The notes beneath the pieces were generated by a model that saw only the letters and a program-made list of their open reading frames with translations, made no database searches and was not told where the DNA came from. DNA of 64,000 nt, taken from the NCBI GenBank assembly GCA_018241765.1, contig JAFEDD010000002.1, positions 95,725 to 159,724 on the forward strand, given 5' to 3'. Source of the stretch: Pseudomonadota bacterium. Its GTDB lineage: Bacteria > Pseudomonadota > Gammaproteobacteria > Burkholderiales > Casimicrobiaceae. Position numbers and translations under genes: made by a program. This document shows positions 55,550-64,000 of this stretch, piece by piece (within the stretch, counting starts at the first letter, position 1; every line of letters starts with the position of its first letter).

Positions 55550-56449
55550 ATGGACGTCTTGCTGCAGCAGATCGTCAATGGCTTGGTCGTCGGCAGCGTC
55601 TATGCGCTGGTGGCGCTGGGCTATACGATGGTCTACGGCATTTTGCAGTTGATCAACTTCGCCCACGGCGAAGTTGTCATGATTGGCGCGCTCAGTGCCG
55701 TGTTTAGCAGCAAATGGATGCTGGCCATGGGAATGGGCCCGATCCTCGCGCTGTTGCTGGCGACTTTGCTGTCGATGCTGATTTGTGCGACGGTCGGCGT
55801 GCTGATTGAGCGATTGGCCTATCGCCCGCTCCGCAACGCACCACGGCTCGCCCCGCTGATCACCGCCATCGCGATGTCGATTCTGTTGCAGCAAATCGGC
55901 ATTCTCGTCTTCGGTCGCAACTACTTTACGTTCCCCGAACTGATCTCGAAGACGCCGCTGACGTTCGGTCATGTGACGACGACGCCGAACGAAATCATGA
56001 TCTTCGTCGTGTCCGTGTTGCTGATGGGCGGTCTGCTTTGGCTCGTGCACAACACGAAGATGGGCGCCGCCATGCGGGCCGTGGCCGAAAACCAGAAGAT
56101 CGCCGGCCTCATGGGCGTCGACATCAACAAGATCATCGCGATCACCTTTGCCATTGGCTCCGCGCTCGGGGCCATCGCCGGCGTGATGGTCGCCTCGAAC
56201 TATGGGCAGGCGCACTACTACATGGGCTTCATGCTGGGACTCAAGGCGTTCACGGCGGCGGTCATGGGTGGCATCGGCAATCTGTGGGGCGCGATGGTCG
56301 GCGGCCTGCTGCTCGGGTTGGTCGAGAACGTCGGCCTCATCTTCGTACGCGGCGACTACAAGGACATCTTCGCCTTCGTCGTCCTCGTCGTGGTGCTCAT
56401 TTTCCGACCGCAAGGGCTGGTCGGCGAGCGCGTTGCAGAGAGGGCCTAG
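55550..56449 (+). CDS. livH: Branched-chain amino-acid ABC transporter permease LivH
   Basis: The protein has 299 residues with about eight membrane segments, starting MDVLLQQIVNGLVVGSVYALVALGYTMVYG, the typical LivH N-terminus. MGAAMRAVAENQKIAGLMGVD is the coupling loop (EAA-like) for the ATPases, and GLKAFTAAVMGGIGNLWGAM is conserved. It leads livH-M-G-F, 186 nt after putA. No clear promoter is seen in that gap, so read-through from putA is possible. Confidence 0.95.
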   Translation: MDVLLQQIVNGLVVGSVYALVALGYTMVYGILQLINFAHGEVVMIGALSAVFSSKWMLAMGMGPILALLLATLLSMLICATVGVLIERLAYRPLRNAPRLAPLITAIAMSILLQQIGILVFGRNYFTFPELISKTPLTFGHVTTTPNEIMIFVVSVLLMGGLLWLVHNTKMGAAMRAVAENQKIAGLMGVDINKIIAITFAIGSALGAIAGVMVASNYGQAHYYMGFMLGLKAFTAAVMGGIGNLWGAMVGGLLLGLVENVGLIFVRGDYKDIFAFVVLVVVLIFRPQGLVGERVAERA

Positions 56450-56452
56450 GTC

Positions 56453-57523
56453 ATGAGCGGAATCTTTCAGGATCGTCGCAAATCGATGATCGCGCTCGGC
56501 GCACTGGCCGTGGTGCTGGTGCTGCTGCCCTTCGTGGTCGGTGCTTTCGGTCAGGCTTGGGTTCGCATCCTGAACTTCACCCTGATCTACGTGATGCTCG
56601 CACTAGGGCTCAACGTGGTGGTGGGGGTTGCTGGCTTGCTCGACCTCGGCTACGTCGCGTTCTACGCGGTCGGAGCCTACACGTGGTCGTTGCTCGCCTC
56701 GACGCAGTTCGATCTGCATTACCCGTTCTGGATCCTGCTGCCGTTGGGCGCGTTCCTGGCGGCCGTAGCCGGGTTGTTGCTGGGAGCCCCGGTGCTCAAG
56801 CTTCGCGGCGACTATCTCGCCATCGTCACGCTGGGGTTCGGCGAGATCGTACGCATCCTGATGAACAACTTCGACAAGGTCAGTCTGCCCTGGTCGGATA
56901 CGGTCTACAACATCACCAACGGGCCGCGCGGCATCACGGGCATCGATGGCATGAGTTTCTTCGGGTTCAAGGTTCGCGCCGGGACCGAGTTGTTCGGCCT
57001 CCAGATTTCGGGCCTGCAGATCTATTACTTCGTCTTTCTGTTCTTTGCGATCCTGTCGGTGATCGGCGTCTGGCGTCTGCAGCATTCTCGACTCGGGCGT
57101 GCGTGGCAGGCGTTGCGTGAGGATGAAATCGCCGCCAAGGCCATGGGCATCAACGTGCGCAACATCAAGTTGGCGGCTTTCGCGTTCGGGGCGCTGACAG
57201 GAGGCGTGGCTGGTGGACTGTTCGCCGCAATGCAGGGCTTCGTAAGTCCCGAATCCTTCGGGCTGCTTGAATCGGTCATGGTGCTCGCGATGGTCGTTCT
57301 GGGGGGCATGGGCCACATCCCTGGCGTCATCCTCGGCGCCGTGTTGCTCTCGGCGCTGCCGGAAGTCATCCGGTACGGAGCCGACGAAAACGTGCAACGC
57401 TCCGTGTTCGGTTTCGTGCTGATCGCGCCGGAAGTCCTTCGCAACCTGATTTTCTCGCTCGCGATGATTCTTATCATGTTGTTCAAACCGGCCGGATTGT
57501 GGCCCTCACCGGAGAGGAAATGA
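56453..57523 (+). CDS. livM: Branched-chain amino-acid ABC transporter permease LivM
   Basis: The protein has 356 residues with about ten membrane segments. Marks are LIYVMLALGLNVVVGVAGLLDLGYVAFYAVGAY, LRGDYLAIVTLGFGEIVRILMNN and the coupling loop GRAWQALREDEIAAKAMGINVRNIKL, then MQGFVSPESFGLLESVMVLAMVVLGGMG. It pairs with LivH in the inner membrane. It starts 3 nt after livH, and its stop overlaps livG. Confidence 0.95.
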   Translation: MSGIFQDRRKSMIALGALAVVLVLLPFVVGAFGQAWVRILNFTLIYVMLALGLNVVVGVAGLLDLGYVAFYAVGAYTWSLLASTQFDLHYPFWILLPLGAFLAAVAGLLLGAPVLKLRGDYLAIVTLGFGEIVRILMNNFDKVSLPWSDTVYNITNGPRGITGIDGMSFFGFKVRAGTELFGLQISGLQIYYFVFLFFAILSVIGVWRLQHSRLGRAWQALREDEIAAKAMGINVRNIKLAAFAFGALTGGVAGGLFAAMQGFVSPESFGLLESVMVLAMVVLGGMGHIPGVILGAVLLSALPEVIRYGADENVQRSVFGFVLIAPEVLRNLIFSLAMILIMLFKPAGLWPSPERK

Positions 57524-58314
57524 TGGCTGACATACTTTTTACGGCCGAAGGGGTGACCAAGAAATTCGGTGGCGTCACGGCGCTGAGCGACGTCTCGATG
57601 GCAATCGCGCGCAATTCGATTTTTGGTTTGATTGGCCCCAACGGCGCCGGCAAGACGACCTTCTTCAACACGCTCACGGGGCTCTATCGGGTCGATCAGG
57701 GGCGTTTCACCTTTGACGGAAAAACGCTCAACGTGAAGGCGCCGCACGAAGTGGCGCAGGTCGGCATTGCGCGGACGTTCCAGAATATTCGCCTGTTCGG
57801 CGAAATGTCCGTGCTCGAAAACGTCATGGTCGGCCGCCATGTTCGCACCAAGGCTGGTCCGTTCGGCGCGATTTTTCGTCCGCCGTCGGTGCAACGCGAG
57901 GAGCGGGAAATCGCTGAGCGCTCGCGGAAAATCCTCGACTATGTCGGCCTGAGCAAGCGCGCCGGCGAGAAGAGCCGGACGCTCGCGTACGGCGAACAGC
58001 GACGTCTGGAAATCGCCCGTGCCTTGGCAACCGAACCGAAGATGATCGCGCTTGATGAGCCGGCCGCCGGCATGAATGCGACGGAAACGGTAGCGCTGCG
58101 GCAATTGATTGAACGCATTGCGCGTGACGGTACGACGGTCATGCTGATCGAGCACGACATGCGCCTCGTGATGAACGTCTGCCAACACATCGCGGTTCTC
58201 GATTACGGGCGCAAGATTGCCGACGGCACGCCGGCAGAAATTCAGAAGGATGCGGCCGTGATCAAGGCATATCTGGGCGGCGCTCATGGCGAAGGCGAAG
58301 GGAGCAAAGCATGA
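57523..58314 (+). CDS. livG: Branched-chain amino-acid ABC transporter ATPase LivG
   Basis: The protein has 263 residues from the second ATG of an ATGATG overlapping the livM stop; GGAGAGG fits this one best by spacing. Walker A is GPNGAGKTT, the LivG-specific RTFQNIRLFGEMSVLENVMVG follows, the signature is LAYGEQRRLEIARAL, Walker B is MIALDEPAAGMN and the switch is LIEHDMRLVM. It works as a heterodimer with LivF. Confidence 0.95.
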   Translation: MADILFTAEGVTKKFGGVTALSDVSMAIARNSIFGLIGPNGAGKTTFFNTLTGLYRVDQGRFTFDGKTLNVKAPHEVAQVGIARTFQNIRLFGEMSVLENVMVGRHVRTKAGPFGAIFRPPSVQREEREIAERSRKILDYVGLSKRAGEKSRTLAYGEQRRLEIARALATEPKMIALDEPAAGMNATETVALRQLIERIARDGTTVMLIEHDMRLVMNVCQHIAVLDYGRKIADGTPAEIQKDAAVIKAYLGGAHGEGEGSKA

Positions 58315-59024
58315 GCGCGTTGCTCGAAGTCAGAAAGCTCGAGGTTGCCTACGGTGGCATCAAGGCGATCAAAGGAATCAGCTTTCGTGTCGACGAAGGC
58401 GAAATGGTCACGTTGATCGGCGCCAACGGCGCCGGCAAGTCAAGTACGTTGCGCGCGTTGTCGGGGTTGGTGATGCCGGTCGGCGGTACCGTGACGTATA
58501 ACGGCAAGGACGTGACGGGCGTGCCATCGCACGCGTTGGTCGGGCTCGGCATCGCGCTGTGCCCGGAAGGTCGCGGCGTCTTCGCTCGCCTCTCGGTGCA
58601 TGAAAACCTGTTGATGGGTGCTTATGCCCGCAAGGACAAAGCGCAGATTCTGCGTGAAATCGACGAGATCTACGGAATGATTCCGCGACTCAAGGAGCGC
58701 ACGGCGCAACTCGCCGGAACGCTCTCCGGCGGCGAACAGCAGATGCTCGCGATCGGACGCGCCATGCTCGCGCGACCCAAGTTGCTGATGCTCGACGAAC
58801 CGTCGATGGGGCTCGCCCCCCTGATGGTGGAGAAGATTTTCGAAATCATCAACCTGATCGCCAAGCGCGGCACGACGGTCCTGTTGATCGAGCAGAACGC
58901 GCAGCTGGCGCTGGAAAACGCGAATCGCGGCTATGTGCTTGAATCCGGCGAGATCACGCTGAGCGGCGATGCCAAGGCGCTGCTCGCCGATCCGCGCGTC
59001 AAGGCGGCCTACCTCGGCGGGTGA
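58311..59024 (+). CDS. livF: Branched-chain amino-acid ABC transporter ATPase LivF
   Basis: The protein has 237 residues, starting within the livG stop (ATGA). Walker A is GANGAGKSS, the Q-loop region ALCPEGRGVFARLSVHENLLMGAY is typical of LivF, the signature is LSGGEQQMLAIGRAM and Walker B is LLMLDEPSMGLAP. It completes the LivHMGF importer with LivJ as the binding protein. Confidence 0.95.
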   Translation: MSALLEVRKLEVAYGGIKAIKGISFRVDEGEMVTLIGANGAGKSSTLRALSGLVMPVGGTVTYNGKDVTGVPSHALVGLGIALCPEGRGVFARLSVHENLLMGAYARKDKAQILREIDEIYGMIPRLKERTAQLAGTLSGGEQQMLAIGRAMLARPKLLMLDEPSMGLAPLMVEKIFEIINLIAKRGTTVLLIEQNAQLALENANRGYVLESGEITLSGDAKALLADPRVKAAYLGG

Positions 59025-59057
59025 TCTCCCGCAGGTACGGCGCATCGCGCTGCGTCG

Positions 59058-61178
59058 TCAGAGATTGCCGGCGAACAGACGGCGCAGCAGCAGGTCCTTG
59101 AAGCCGTGCGCTTCGGCGAGACCCAACCGCTCGAGATAGGCGGGCGGGGCTTCGCGGCCGTCCCACAGGCTGCGGATGGCCATGACGATCAAATCTGCCG
59201 GATGGTGACTGGCGTGTTTCATCTTCTTCAGCGCGCGGACGATGTGCAGTTCGTCGTCGGTGAGATCGGTGCCAAATGGAAAGTCCGGCAGCAGGCCGGC
59301 CTCGATCCACGGGTGCAAGGTCTGCTCGAGCGTTTGCGGCAGGTTGTTGCGATAGCGCTCTGGCAACTGCCAGCCAGGTTCGAGCTTGCCATTCGCCTTG
59401 GCTTGGCTCATCAGCTCTTCCTGGAATCGGGAATCGGCAATGGCCAGAAGGCGCTTGATGACTTCCGCGTCGCTCTGGCCGCGAAGATCGGCGACGCCAT
59501 ACTCGGTGATGACGATGTCGCGCAGGTGACGCGGGATGGTGACGTTGCCGTAATTCCACACGATGCTCGACCGCAGGCCGTCGCGGTTTTCGTGCGTGGA
59601 GCGCAACATCATCAGGAGTCTTGCGTCGGGTAGCGCGTGCGCCATGGCCACGAAGTTGTACTGCCCACCGACGCCACTGACGACCTGGCCCGATTCGAGG
59701 CCGTCGCTGACCGCACCACCGAGCAGGGTCACCATCATCGTGGTGTTCATGAAGCTTGCTTGCCGCCGCTGAGCCCGCTTCAGGTTGCCCTGGCCATAGA
59801 GTTGGTTGATGAAGTCGACGCGCGTCATGTCGATCTTCGCGCGGTCTTGCTCGGGCATGGCGCGCAGCCGCTGATAGAAGTCGCGCGGGCCAAGGAAAAA
59901 CGCCCCGGTCATGTAAACGCCGCCGCTGAGGCGTGTGCCGAGCATATGCGTGCATACGCAATCAAAGTTGTTCGGGGCGCGCAAGTCGTGGCCGCAGCGG
60001 TGCGAGTCATGCACCAATGCGTCGCCCTCGAGGTGAACGCCTTGGCGCAGAATCCCGAAGCGGGTCAGGAATGCGACATCGGCAACGGTCAATGGGGAAT
60101 GGATGCGCCCCGCCTTCAATAACGCCCGAAGCGTCTCCGGCGTCACGGTTTCGTCGACGATACTGCCGTCGTTGAGGAGCTTCTGCAGGGTGGTGTCGGC
60201 AAAGACTTCACGACGGATGATGCCGGCTTCGATCAGGCGAAGAAAGCCATTGACGAACATTTCCGAGCATCCGTACAGCCCGCGCTCGAAACGTCCGAGC
60301 TCGCGGCCTTCGAGTTTGTCAGGGCAAAGCTCTTCGAGGATGCGCCGATACTCGCTGCCGTGGCGATCGCGGATGATCAGCGATTGCGCGATGGCGTCGC
60401 CGAGCGATCCGATGCCGATTTGCAGTGTCCCCCCGTCACGCACGAAACTGCTCGCGTGAAGCCCCACGGCATAGTCGGCAAGCGACACCTTGTTGTTCGG
60501 TGGCGCGAACAAGGTGTGAGTGCCGACGGGATCGGTGACGACAACATCAAAGAAGTCAGGCGACACCTCGGCGCCACCCAGCATGAATGGCATCTCGGCG
60601 TTGATCACGCCGATCTTGATCAGCGCTCGACCCTGCTGCGCGTATTGCTCGATCACTTCCCGGGTGACGTCCGGATTGCTTGACAGGCTTAGGCGCAGGC
60701 CGTCGCCTTCCCCGCGTGCCGCGACGGCTTGGGCGATGACGTTCATGCCTTGAACCCCCATATCGCGCGCAACGAAGGTGTAGTTGGTGGCGATGAAGTT
60801 CTGTTGTGCGGCGACGTTCCCGAGATAGTCGCCCGTCTTCATGAAGAATTCACACACCTCCACATTGTCCGGAAGCTTTCCGCCGCGCAAGTCCTTCACA
60901 TATTCCAGATCGGGATAGTCCGCGAAAACGCGCTCGACCAATGGCGCAAGGAAATGTCGTTCGAGATCACTGTTTCCGACCGGCCGCTCCAGCGACAGCG
61001 CCGTGACGATGCGCAGGCGCCGGGCCGGATTGCCCTTGATGCGGCGGTAAAGCGCGTTCACGAAGGGATTGGGTTTGCCGATACCCAGCGGAATGCCCAA
61101 AACGATGTCGCCCGGGATGCGGTCAAGAACATGGTCGACGGCTGCGTCGATCGCGGAGATGAACAACGGTGCGGTCAC
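59058..61178 (-). CDS. Acetyl-CoA hydrolase/transferase family protein
   Basis: The protein has 706 residues, longer than the usual 430-550 of this family, though a long form is common in betaproteobacteria. The two halves of the CoA-transferase fold are seen: IPGDIVLGIPLGIGKPNPFVNALYRR near the N-terminus, and GGQYNFVAMAHALPDARLLMMLRS and IVITEYGVADLRGQSDAEVIKRLLAIAD near the C-terminus. The reaction is hydrolysis of, or transfer from, acetyl- or similar acyl-CoA. It converges on livF and is divergent from gshA across 212 nt. Confidence 0.9.
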   Translation of the reverse strand: MTAPLFISAIDAAVDHVLDRIPGDIVLGIPLGIGKPNPFVNALYRRIKGNPARRLRIVTALSLERPVGNSDLERHFLAPLVERVFADYPDLEYVKDLRGGKLPDNVEVCEFFMKTGDYLGNVAAQQNFIATNYTFVARDMGVQGMNVIAQAVAARGEGDGLRLSLSSNPDVTREVIEQYAQQGRALIKIGVINAEMPFMLGGAEVSPDFFDVVVTDPVGTHTLFAPPNNKVSLADYAVGLHASSFVRDGGTLQIGIGSLGDAIAQSLIIRDRHGSEYRRILEELCPDKLEGRELGRFERGLYGCSEMFVNGFLRLIEAGIIRREVFADTTLQKLLNDGSIVDETVTPETLRALLKAGRIHSPLTVADVAFLTRFGILRQGVHLEGDALVHDSHRCGHDLRAPNNFDCVCTHMLGTRLSGGVYMTGAFFLGPRDFYQRLRAMPEQDRAKIDMTRVDFINQLYGQGNLKRAQRRQASFMNTTMMVTLLGGAVSDGLESGQVVSGVGGQYNFVAMAHALPDARLLMMLRSTHENRDGLRSSIVWNYGNVTIPRHLRDIVITEYGVADLRGQSDAEVIKRLLAIADSRFQEELMSQAKANGKLEPGWQLPERYRNNLPQTLEQTLHPWIEAGLLPDFPFGTDLTDDELHIVRALKKMKHASHHPADLIVMAIRSLWDGREAPPAYLERLGLAEAHGFKDLLLRRLFAGNL

Positions 61179-61390
61179 GGAAGCTCCTTACACTTCGGGT
61201 TTCGCTTGGCGGTGGGCAGCGACGATTGTCGGTTGCGTCGATGGATCGATGCTAAGGATGTCCGCGCCAAAATGCTTGATTCGCCGCAATGGTTGCCGCG
61301 TTTTTTCCGTGCACCGACAGGGTTGACAATTGGCGATCCGGGGTCATCTGACATATTTCGCCGTCGAGGCGGCACAACGGGACACAACTG

Positions 61391-62917
61391 ATGAATCAAC
61401 TGTTGCAGCGCCTTCGTGCGCTGTCACCCGATCGCCTGCGCCACATGTTGCGGGGAGTGGAAAAGGAGAGCCTGCGCGCCACCCCCGACGGCGCGCTCGC
61501 GCTGACGCCGCATCCCGCAGCGCTTGGTTCTCCATTGGCCCACGAACAGATCACGACCGACTTCTGCGAATCGCAGGTGGAACTGATCACGCGGGCGCAT
61601 ACCGATCCACGCGCAGTGGTGGCCGATCTGACCGAATTGCATCAGTTCACCTATCGGGTGTTGCGCGATGCGGGAGAGGAAATGCTCTGGGTGTCGAGCA
61701 TGCCGTGCGGGCTGCCCACCGATGAGACGATCCCGCTGGCCCGCTATGGTGCTTCCAACATCGGTCGCGCCAAGAGCGTGTATCGAATGGGGCTCGGACA
61801 TCGCTATGGGCGGCGCATGCAGACGATCTCGGGCATTCATTACAACTGGTCGCTGCCAGGCTTCGGCAACGATGAATACTTTGCGCTGATTCGCAACTTC
61901 CGTCGCCACGCCTTCTTGCTGCTCACGTTGTTTGGAGCGTCACCGGCAGTCTGTTCGACTTTCGTGGCGGGACGCAAGCACTCGCTGCAAACGCTGCCCA
62001 GCGGATGCCTGTATCTGCCACACGCAACGTCGCTGCGTATGGGTCGAATCGGCTACCAAAGCGACGCCCAGGCCGCACTGGCAGTCAGCTACAACACGCT
62101 CGAAGGCTATGCCGCGTCATTGCAGGATGCGTTGACCCGCCCCCATCCCGCCTACGAGGCGATTGGTGTTCTCAACCCGGGCGGTGAGTACAACCAGCTT
62201 GCCACCACCTTGCTGCAGATCGAAAACGAGTTTTACGGAACGATTCGCCCGAAACGGGTGATCCGCGCTGGCGAACGCCCGCTGCATGCGCTGCGTGAAC
62301 GCGGCGTGGAGTACGTCGAGGTTCGCCTGATGGATCTCGACCCCTTTGTTCCCGTCGGCATCCGTGAGCAGACGATGCGTCTCCTTGACGTCTTTCTGCT
62401 GCACTGCGCACTGACGGACAGCCCGCCCGACACGCCGCAGGAGATCGCCGCGCTCGGACGAAATCAGCATCTGACGGCAGCGCGCGGACGTGAACCCGGA
62501 CTCGAACTCGATCGCGACGGCGAACCGGTTCTGCTCTCCGATTGGGCGAAACGGTTGCTCGCCGAGTTTCGTCCGATCGCGAGCACGCTTGACGCGGTGT
62601 TCGCGACGACCGAGCATGGCGTGGCGCTCGACGCGGCCGAGCATGCGCTGGCGCATCCGGATACTCTGCCATCGGCACGGGTCCTGCAAACGATGGCCGA
62701 CCGCCATGCCAATTCGTTCGTCGATTTTGTGGCGACCCAGTCGGCAGCGACACGGGCGCAAATGCTCGCGCTGCCTTTCGATGCCGTTCAGATGGGGCGA
62801 CAGCAGCGTGCCGTGGATGCGTCCATCACGGAACAGCGACGCATCGAAGCGATGGACGAGAAGCCGTTCGAGGCGTTTCGTCGCGACTATGTTTCCGCTG
62901 CGCGTCTGCAGGTGTGA
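61391..62917 (+). CDS. gshA: Glutamate--cysteine ligase, gammaproteobacterial (type 1) form
   Basis: The protein has 508 residues from the ATG at 61391, similar to E. coli GshA. Marks are RHMLRGVEKESLRATPDG at the N-terminus, ITTDFCESQVELITRAH, SGIHYNWSLPGF, VCSTFVAGRKHSL, YNTLEGYAASL, QIENEFYGTIRPKR and EVRLMDLDPFVPVGI. It makes gamma-glutamylcysteine, the first step to glutathione. The upstream gap holds TTGACA at 61323-61328 but no clear -10. The next gene overlaps its stop codon. Confidence 0.95.
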   Translation: MNQLLQRLRALSPDRLRHMLRGVEKESLRATPDGALALTPHPAALGSPLAHEQITTDFCESQVELITRAHTDPRAVVADLTELHQFTYRVLRDAGEEMLWVSSMPCGLPTDETIPLARYGASNIGRAKSVYRMGLGHRYGRRMQTISGIHYNWSLPGFGNDEYFALIRNFRRHAFLLLTLFGASPAVCSTFVAGRKHSLQTLPSGCLYLPHATSLRMGRIGYQSDAQAALAVSYNTLEGYAASLQDALTRPHPAYEAIGVLNPGGEYNQLATTLLQIENEFYGTIRPKRVIRAGERPLHALRERGVEYVEVRLMDLDPFVPVGIREQTMRLLDVFLLHCALTDSPPDTPQEIAALGRNQHLTAARGREPGLELDRDGEPVLLSDWAKRLLAEFRPIASTLDAVFATTEHGVALDAAEHALAHPDTLPSARVLQTMADRHANSFVDFVATQSAATRAQMLALPFDAVQMGRQQRAVDASITEQRRIEAMDEKPFEAFRRDYVSAARLQV

Positions 62918-63963
62918 TGGTGGAACGACGTCCGCTGTTTCATGCCGGGCTCAGTGTTTCCCAGCTGGCGCTGGGGACGATGACCTTCGGTGAACAGACG
63001 AGCGAGGCGGCGTCCCATGCGCAACTCGATTGGGCGACCGAGCACGACATCAATTTGATCGATACCGCCGAGATGTACCCGGTGCCCGCGCGTGCGGAAA
63101 CCGCGATGCGCAGCGAAGCCATTGTCGGCAATTGGCTGGCGAAACCGGGAAATCGGCGCCGCGTCGTACTGGCGACCAAGGTGGCTGGCCCCGGCCGCCG
63201 CGAGTGGATACGCGGCGGCGCGACATCGCTGACGCGTGCGAACATCGTCGCGGCCTGCGAGGGCTCCCTGCAGCGACTTCGAACCGATCACATCGATCTC
63301 TATCAGATCCATTGGCCGGACCGCAACGTTGCGGCGTTCGGCACTTGGCGCTTCGACAGCGGGCGGGAACGCGAGAGTGTCCCGATCGTGGAACAGGTCG
63401 CCGCGATGCAGACCTTGATCACCGAAGGCAAGATCGGCGGCTATGGACTCTCCAACGAGAGCGCCTGGGGTGCCACGATGTTCTGTCGGGTGGCCGAACA
63501 ACTAGGGGCCGCGAAACCGGCATCGATCCAGAATCCGTATTGCTTGCTCAATCGCAGCTTCGAGGGCGACCTTGCCGAAGTCAGCTATCGTGAACAGTTG
63601 CCGCTCCTGGCCTACAGTCCTCTTGCGGGCGGCATGCTGACTGGCAAATATCTGGGCGGCGCACTGCCGACCGGTTCCCGCTTTCAGCGCTTCGGTGAAC
63701 AGGTCGGGGGGCGTTACCAGCGACCCCTCGCCCGAGTCGCTACTGAAGAATACGCTGCGCTTGCGCGCAGGCACGGCCTGCATCTGCTCGACCTCGCGCT
63801 CGCGTTCGCAGCAACCCGCTGGTTCGTCGCCAGCGTCATCGTCGGCGCCACCACGCTGAATCAACTCATCGCGGCCGAGCGAGCCTATCGTGCTCGTCTG
63901 AGTCCGGAGTTGCTGGTCGAACTCGATGCCATCGGCAATCGCTACCTTCATCCCGGAGCCTGA
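62917..63963 (+). CDS. Aldo/keto reductase, Tas-like
   Basis: The protein has 348 residues from an ATG that overlaps the gshA stop as TGATG. The AKR catalytic set is visible: Asp and Tyr in LIDTAEMYPVP, Lys in LATKVAG and His in LYQIHWPDRN; the NADP-binding end is SVIVGATTLNQL. The insertion VPARAETAMRSEAIVGNWL is typical of Tas-like proteins. The substrate is unknown; coupling to gshA suggests a link to glutathione or aldehyde detoxification, which is inference. Confidence 0.93.
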   Translation: MVERRPLFHAGLSVSQLALGTMTFGEQTSEAASHAQLDWATEHDINLIDTAEMYPVPARAETAMRSEAIVGNWLAKPGNRRRVVLATKVAGPGRREWIRGGATSLTRANIVAACEGSLQRLRTDHIDLYQIHWPDRNVAAFGTWRFDSGRERESVPIVEQVAAMQTLITEGKIGGYGLSNESAWGATMFCRVAEQLGAAKPASIQNPYCLLNRSFEGDLAEVSYREQLPLLAYSPLAGGMLTGKYLGGALPTGSRFQRFGEQVGGRYQRPLARVATEEYAALARRHGLHLLDLALAFAATRWFVASVIVGATTLNQLIAAERAYRARLSPELLVELDAIGNRYLHPGA

Positions 63964-63976
63964 CTGGCGCTTTCGT

Positions 63977-64000
63977 CACTAGTGCAGTGTTTCGCTCTTC
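63977..64000. repeat. Possible start of a third CTAGTG-ended palindromic element
   Basis: CACTAGTG at 63977-63984 lies 14 nt after the stop of the aldo/keto reductase gene and matches the ends of the elements at 11438-11766. Only 24 bases are inside the window, and the following GCAGTGTTTCGCTC differs from both arms, so this is tentative. Confidence 0.35.

Noticed and set aside
54158-56413. Minus-strand frame of 751 codons opposite putA and livH
   Set aside because: It spans two well-supported plus-strand genes and the gap between them, and the product is His/Arg/Asp-rich with no domain.
61323-61328. TTGACA as a gshA promoter
   Set aside because: No acceptable -10 lies at 16-18 nt; CATATT downstream is 23 nt away.

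Overview
The window is a GC-rich, densely packed chromosomal segment of a betaproteobacterium, most likely of the order Burkholderiales or a close relative. This is inferred from gene content rather than from any rRNA gene. The supporting signs are a rhodanese-grxC-secB block facing gpmI, a MetH that lacks its homocysteine module, tesA facing ybbA-ybbP, hemC-hemD, purE-purK, and an Lrp-divergent putA beside a branched-chain amino-acid (liv) transporter. I see no tRNA, rRNA, CRISPR array, prophage or intact insertion sequence. Most genes are housekeeping, and many are coupled by ATGA, GTGA or TGATG overlaps.

Layout. 1-6.9 kb: a truncated DUF1800 gene, a 53-residue unknown peptide followed by two terminators, dodecin, an SH3-domain exported protein, secB, grxC, a membrane rhodanese, gpmI and a two-gene chromate-type transporter. 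7-16 kb: metH, an MFS exporter, two adjacent palindromic repeat elements, an ABC exporter, fpr, a HAD phosphatase and panC. 16-22 kb: a minus-strand ubiquinone block (ubiA, then ubiU-ubiV-ubiT-ubiX-ubiD). UbiU, UbiV and UbiT are the oxygen-independent hydroxylation proteins, and an FNR-type site lies upstream of ubiU. 22-30 kb: a sugar-nucleotide-type epimerase, a 2Fe-2S flavin reductase, a LysE exporter, a DUF3047 lipoprotein, a PHA-system protein, an FMN/glutamate-synthase-like membrane enzyme, a GNAT, a C45-type acyltransferase and a FrnE-like DsbA protein. 30-43 kb: mnmH, tesA, ybbA-ybbP, a nudix CoA pyrophosphatase, a thioredoxin-fold lipoprotein with a tiny membrane protein, hemC-hemD-2-hydroxyacid dehydrogenase, a four-part DUF5672/SEC-C/TPR/glycosyltransferase fusion and an esterase. 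Two copies of a second palindromic repeat, about 118 bp each, lie in this part. 43-50 kb: a complex-I-NDUFA9-like epimerase, slt, purEK, a CaiB-type CoA transferase, an SDR and a HAD mutase-like protein. 50-64 kb: livJ with a near-consensus promoter, lrp/putA with a clear operator, livHMGF, an acetyl-CoA hydrolase/transferase, gshA and an aldo/keto reductase. The last 24 bases look like the start of another repeat of the 11.4 kb family.

How genes work together. The ubi block joins prenylation (UbiA), decarboxylation (UbiX makes the prenylated flavin for UbiD) and O2-independent hydroxylation (UbiU, UbiV, UbiT), so this organism can probably make ubiquinone without oxygen. The livJ-lrp-putA-livHMGF segment joins amino-acid uptake to proline oxidation under a divergent Lrp-type regulator.

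The least explained items are the two families of long intergenic palindromes, the 53-residue peptide, the four-part fusion protein, and the operator-like palindromes before gpmI and livJ.
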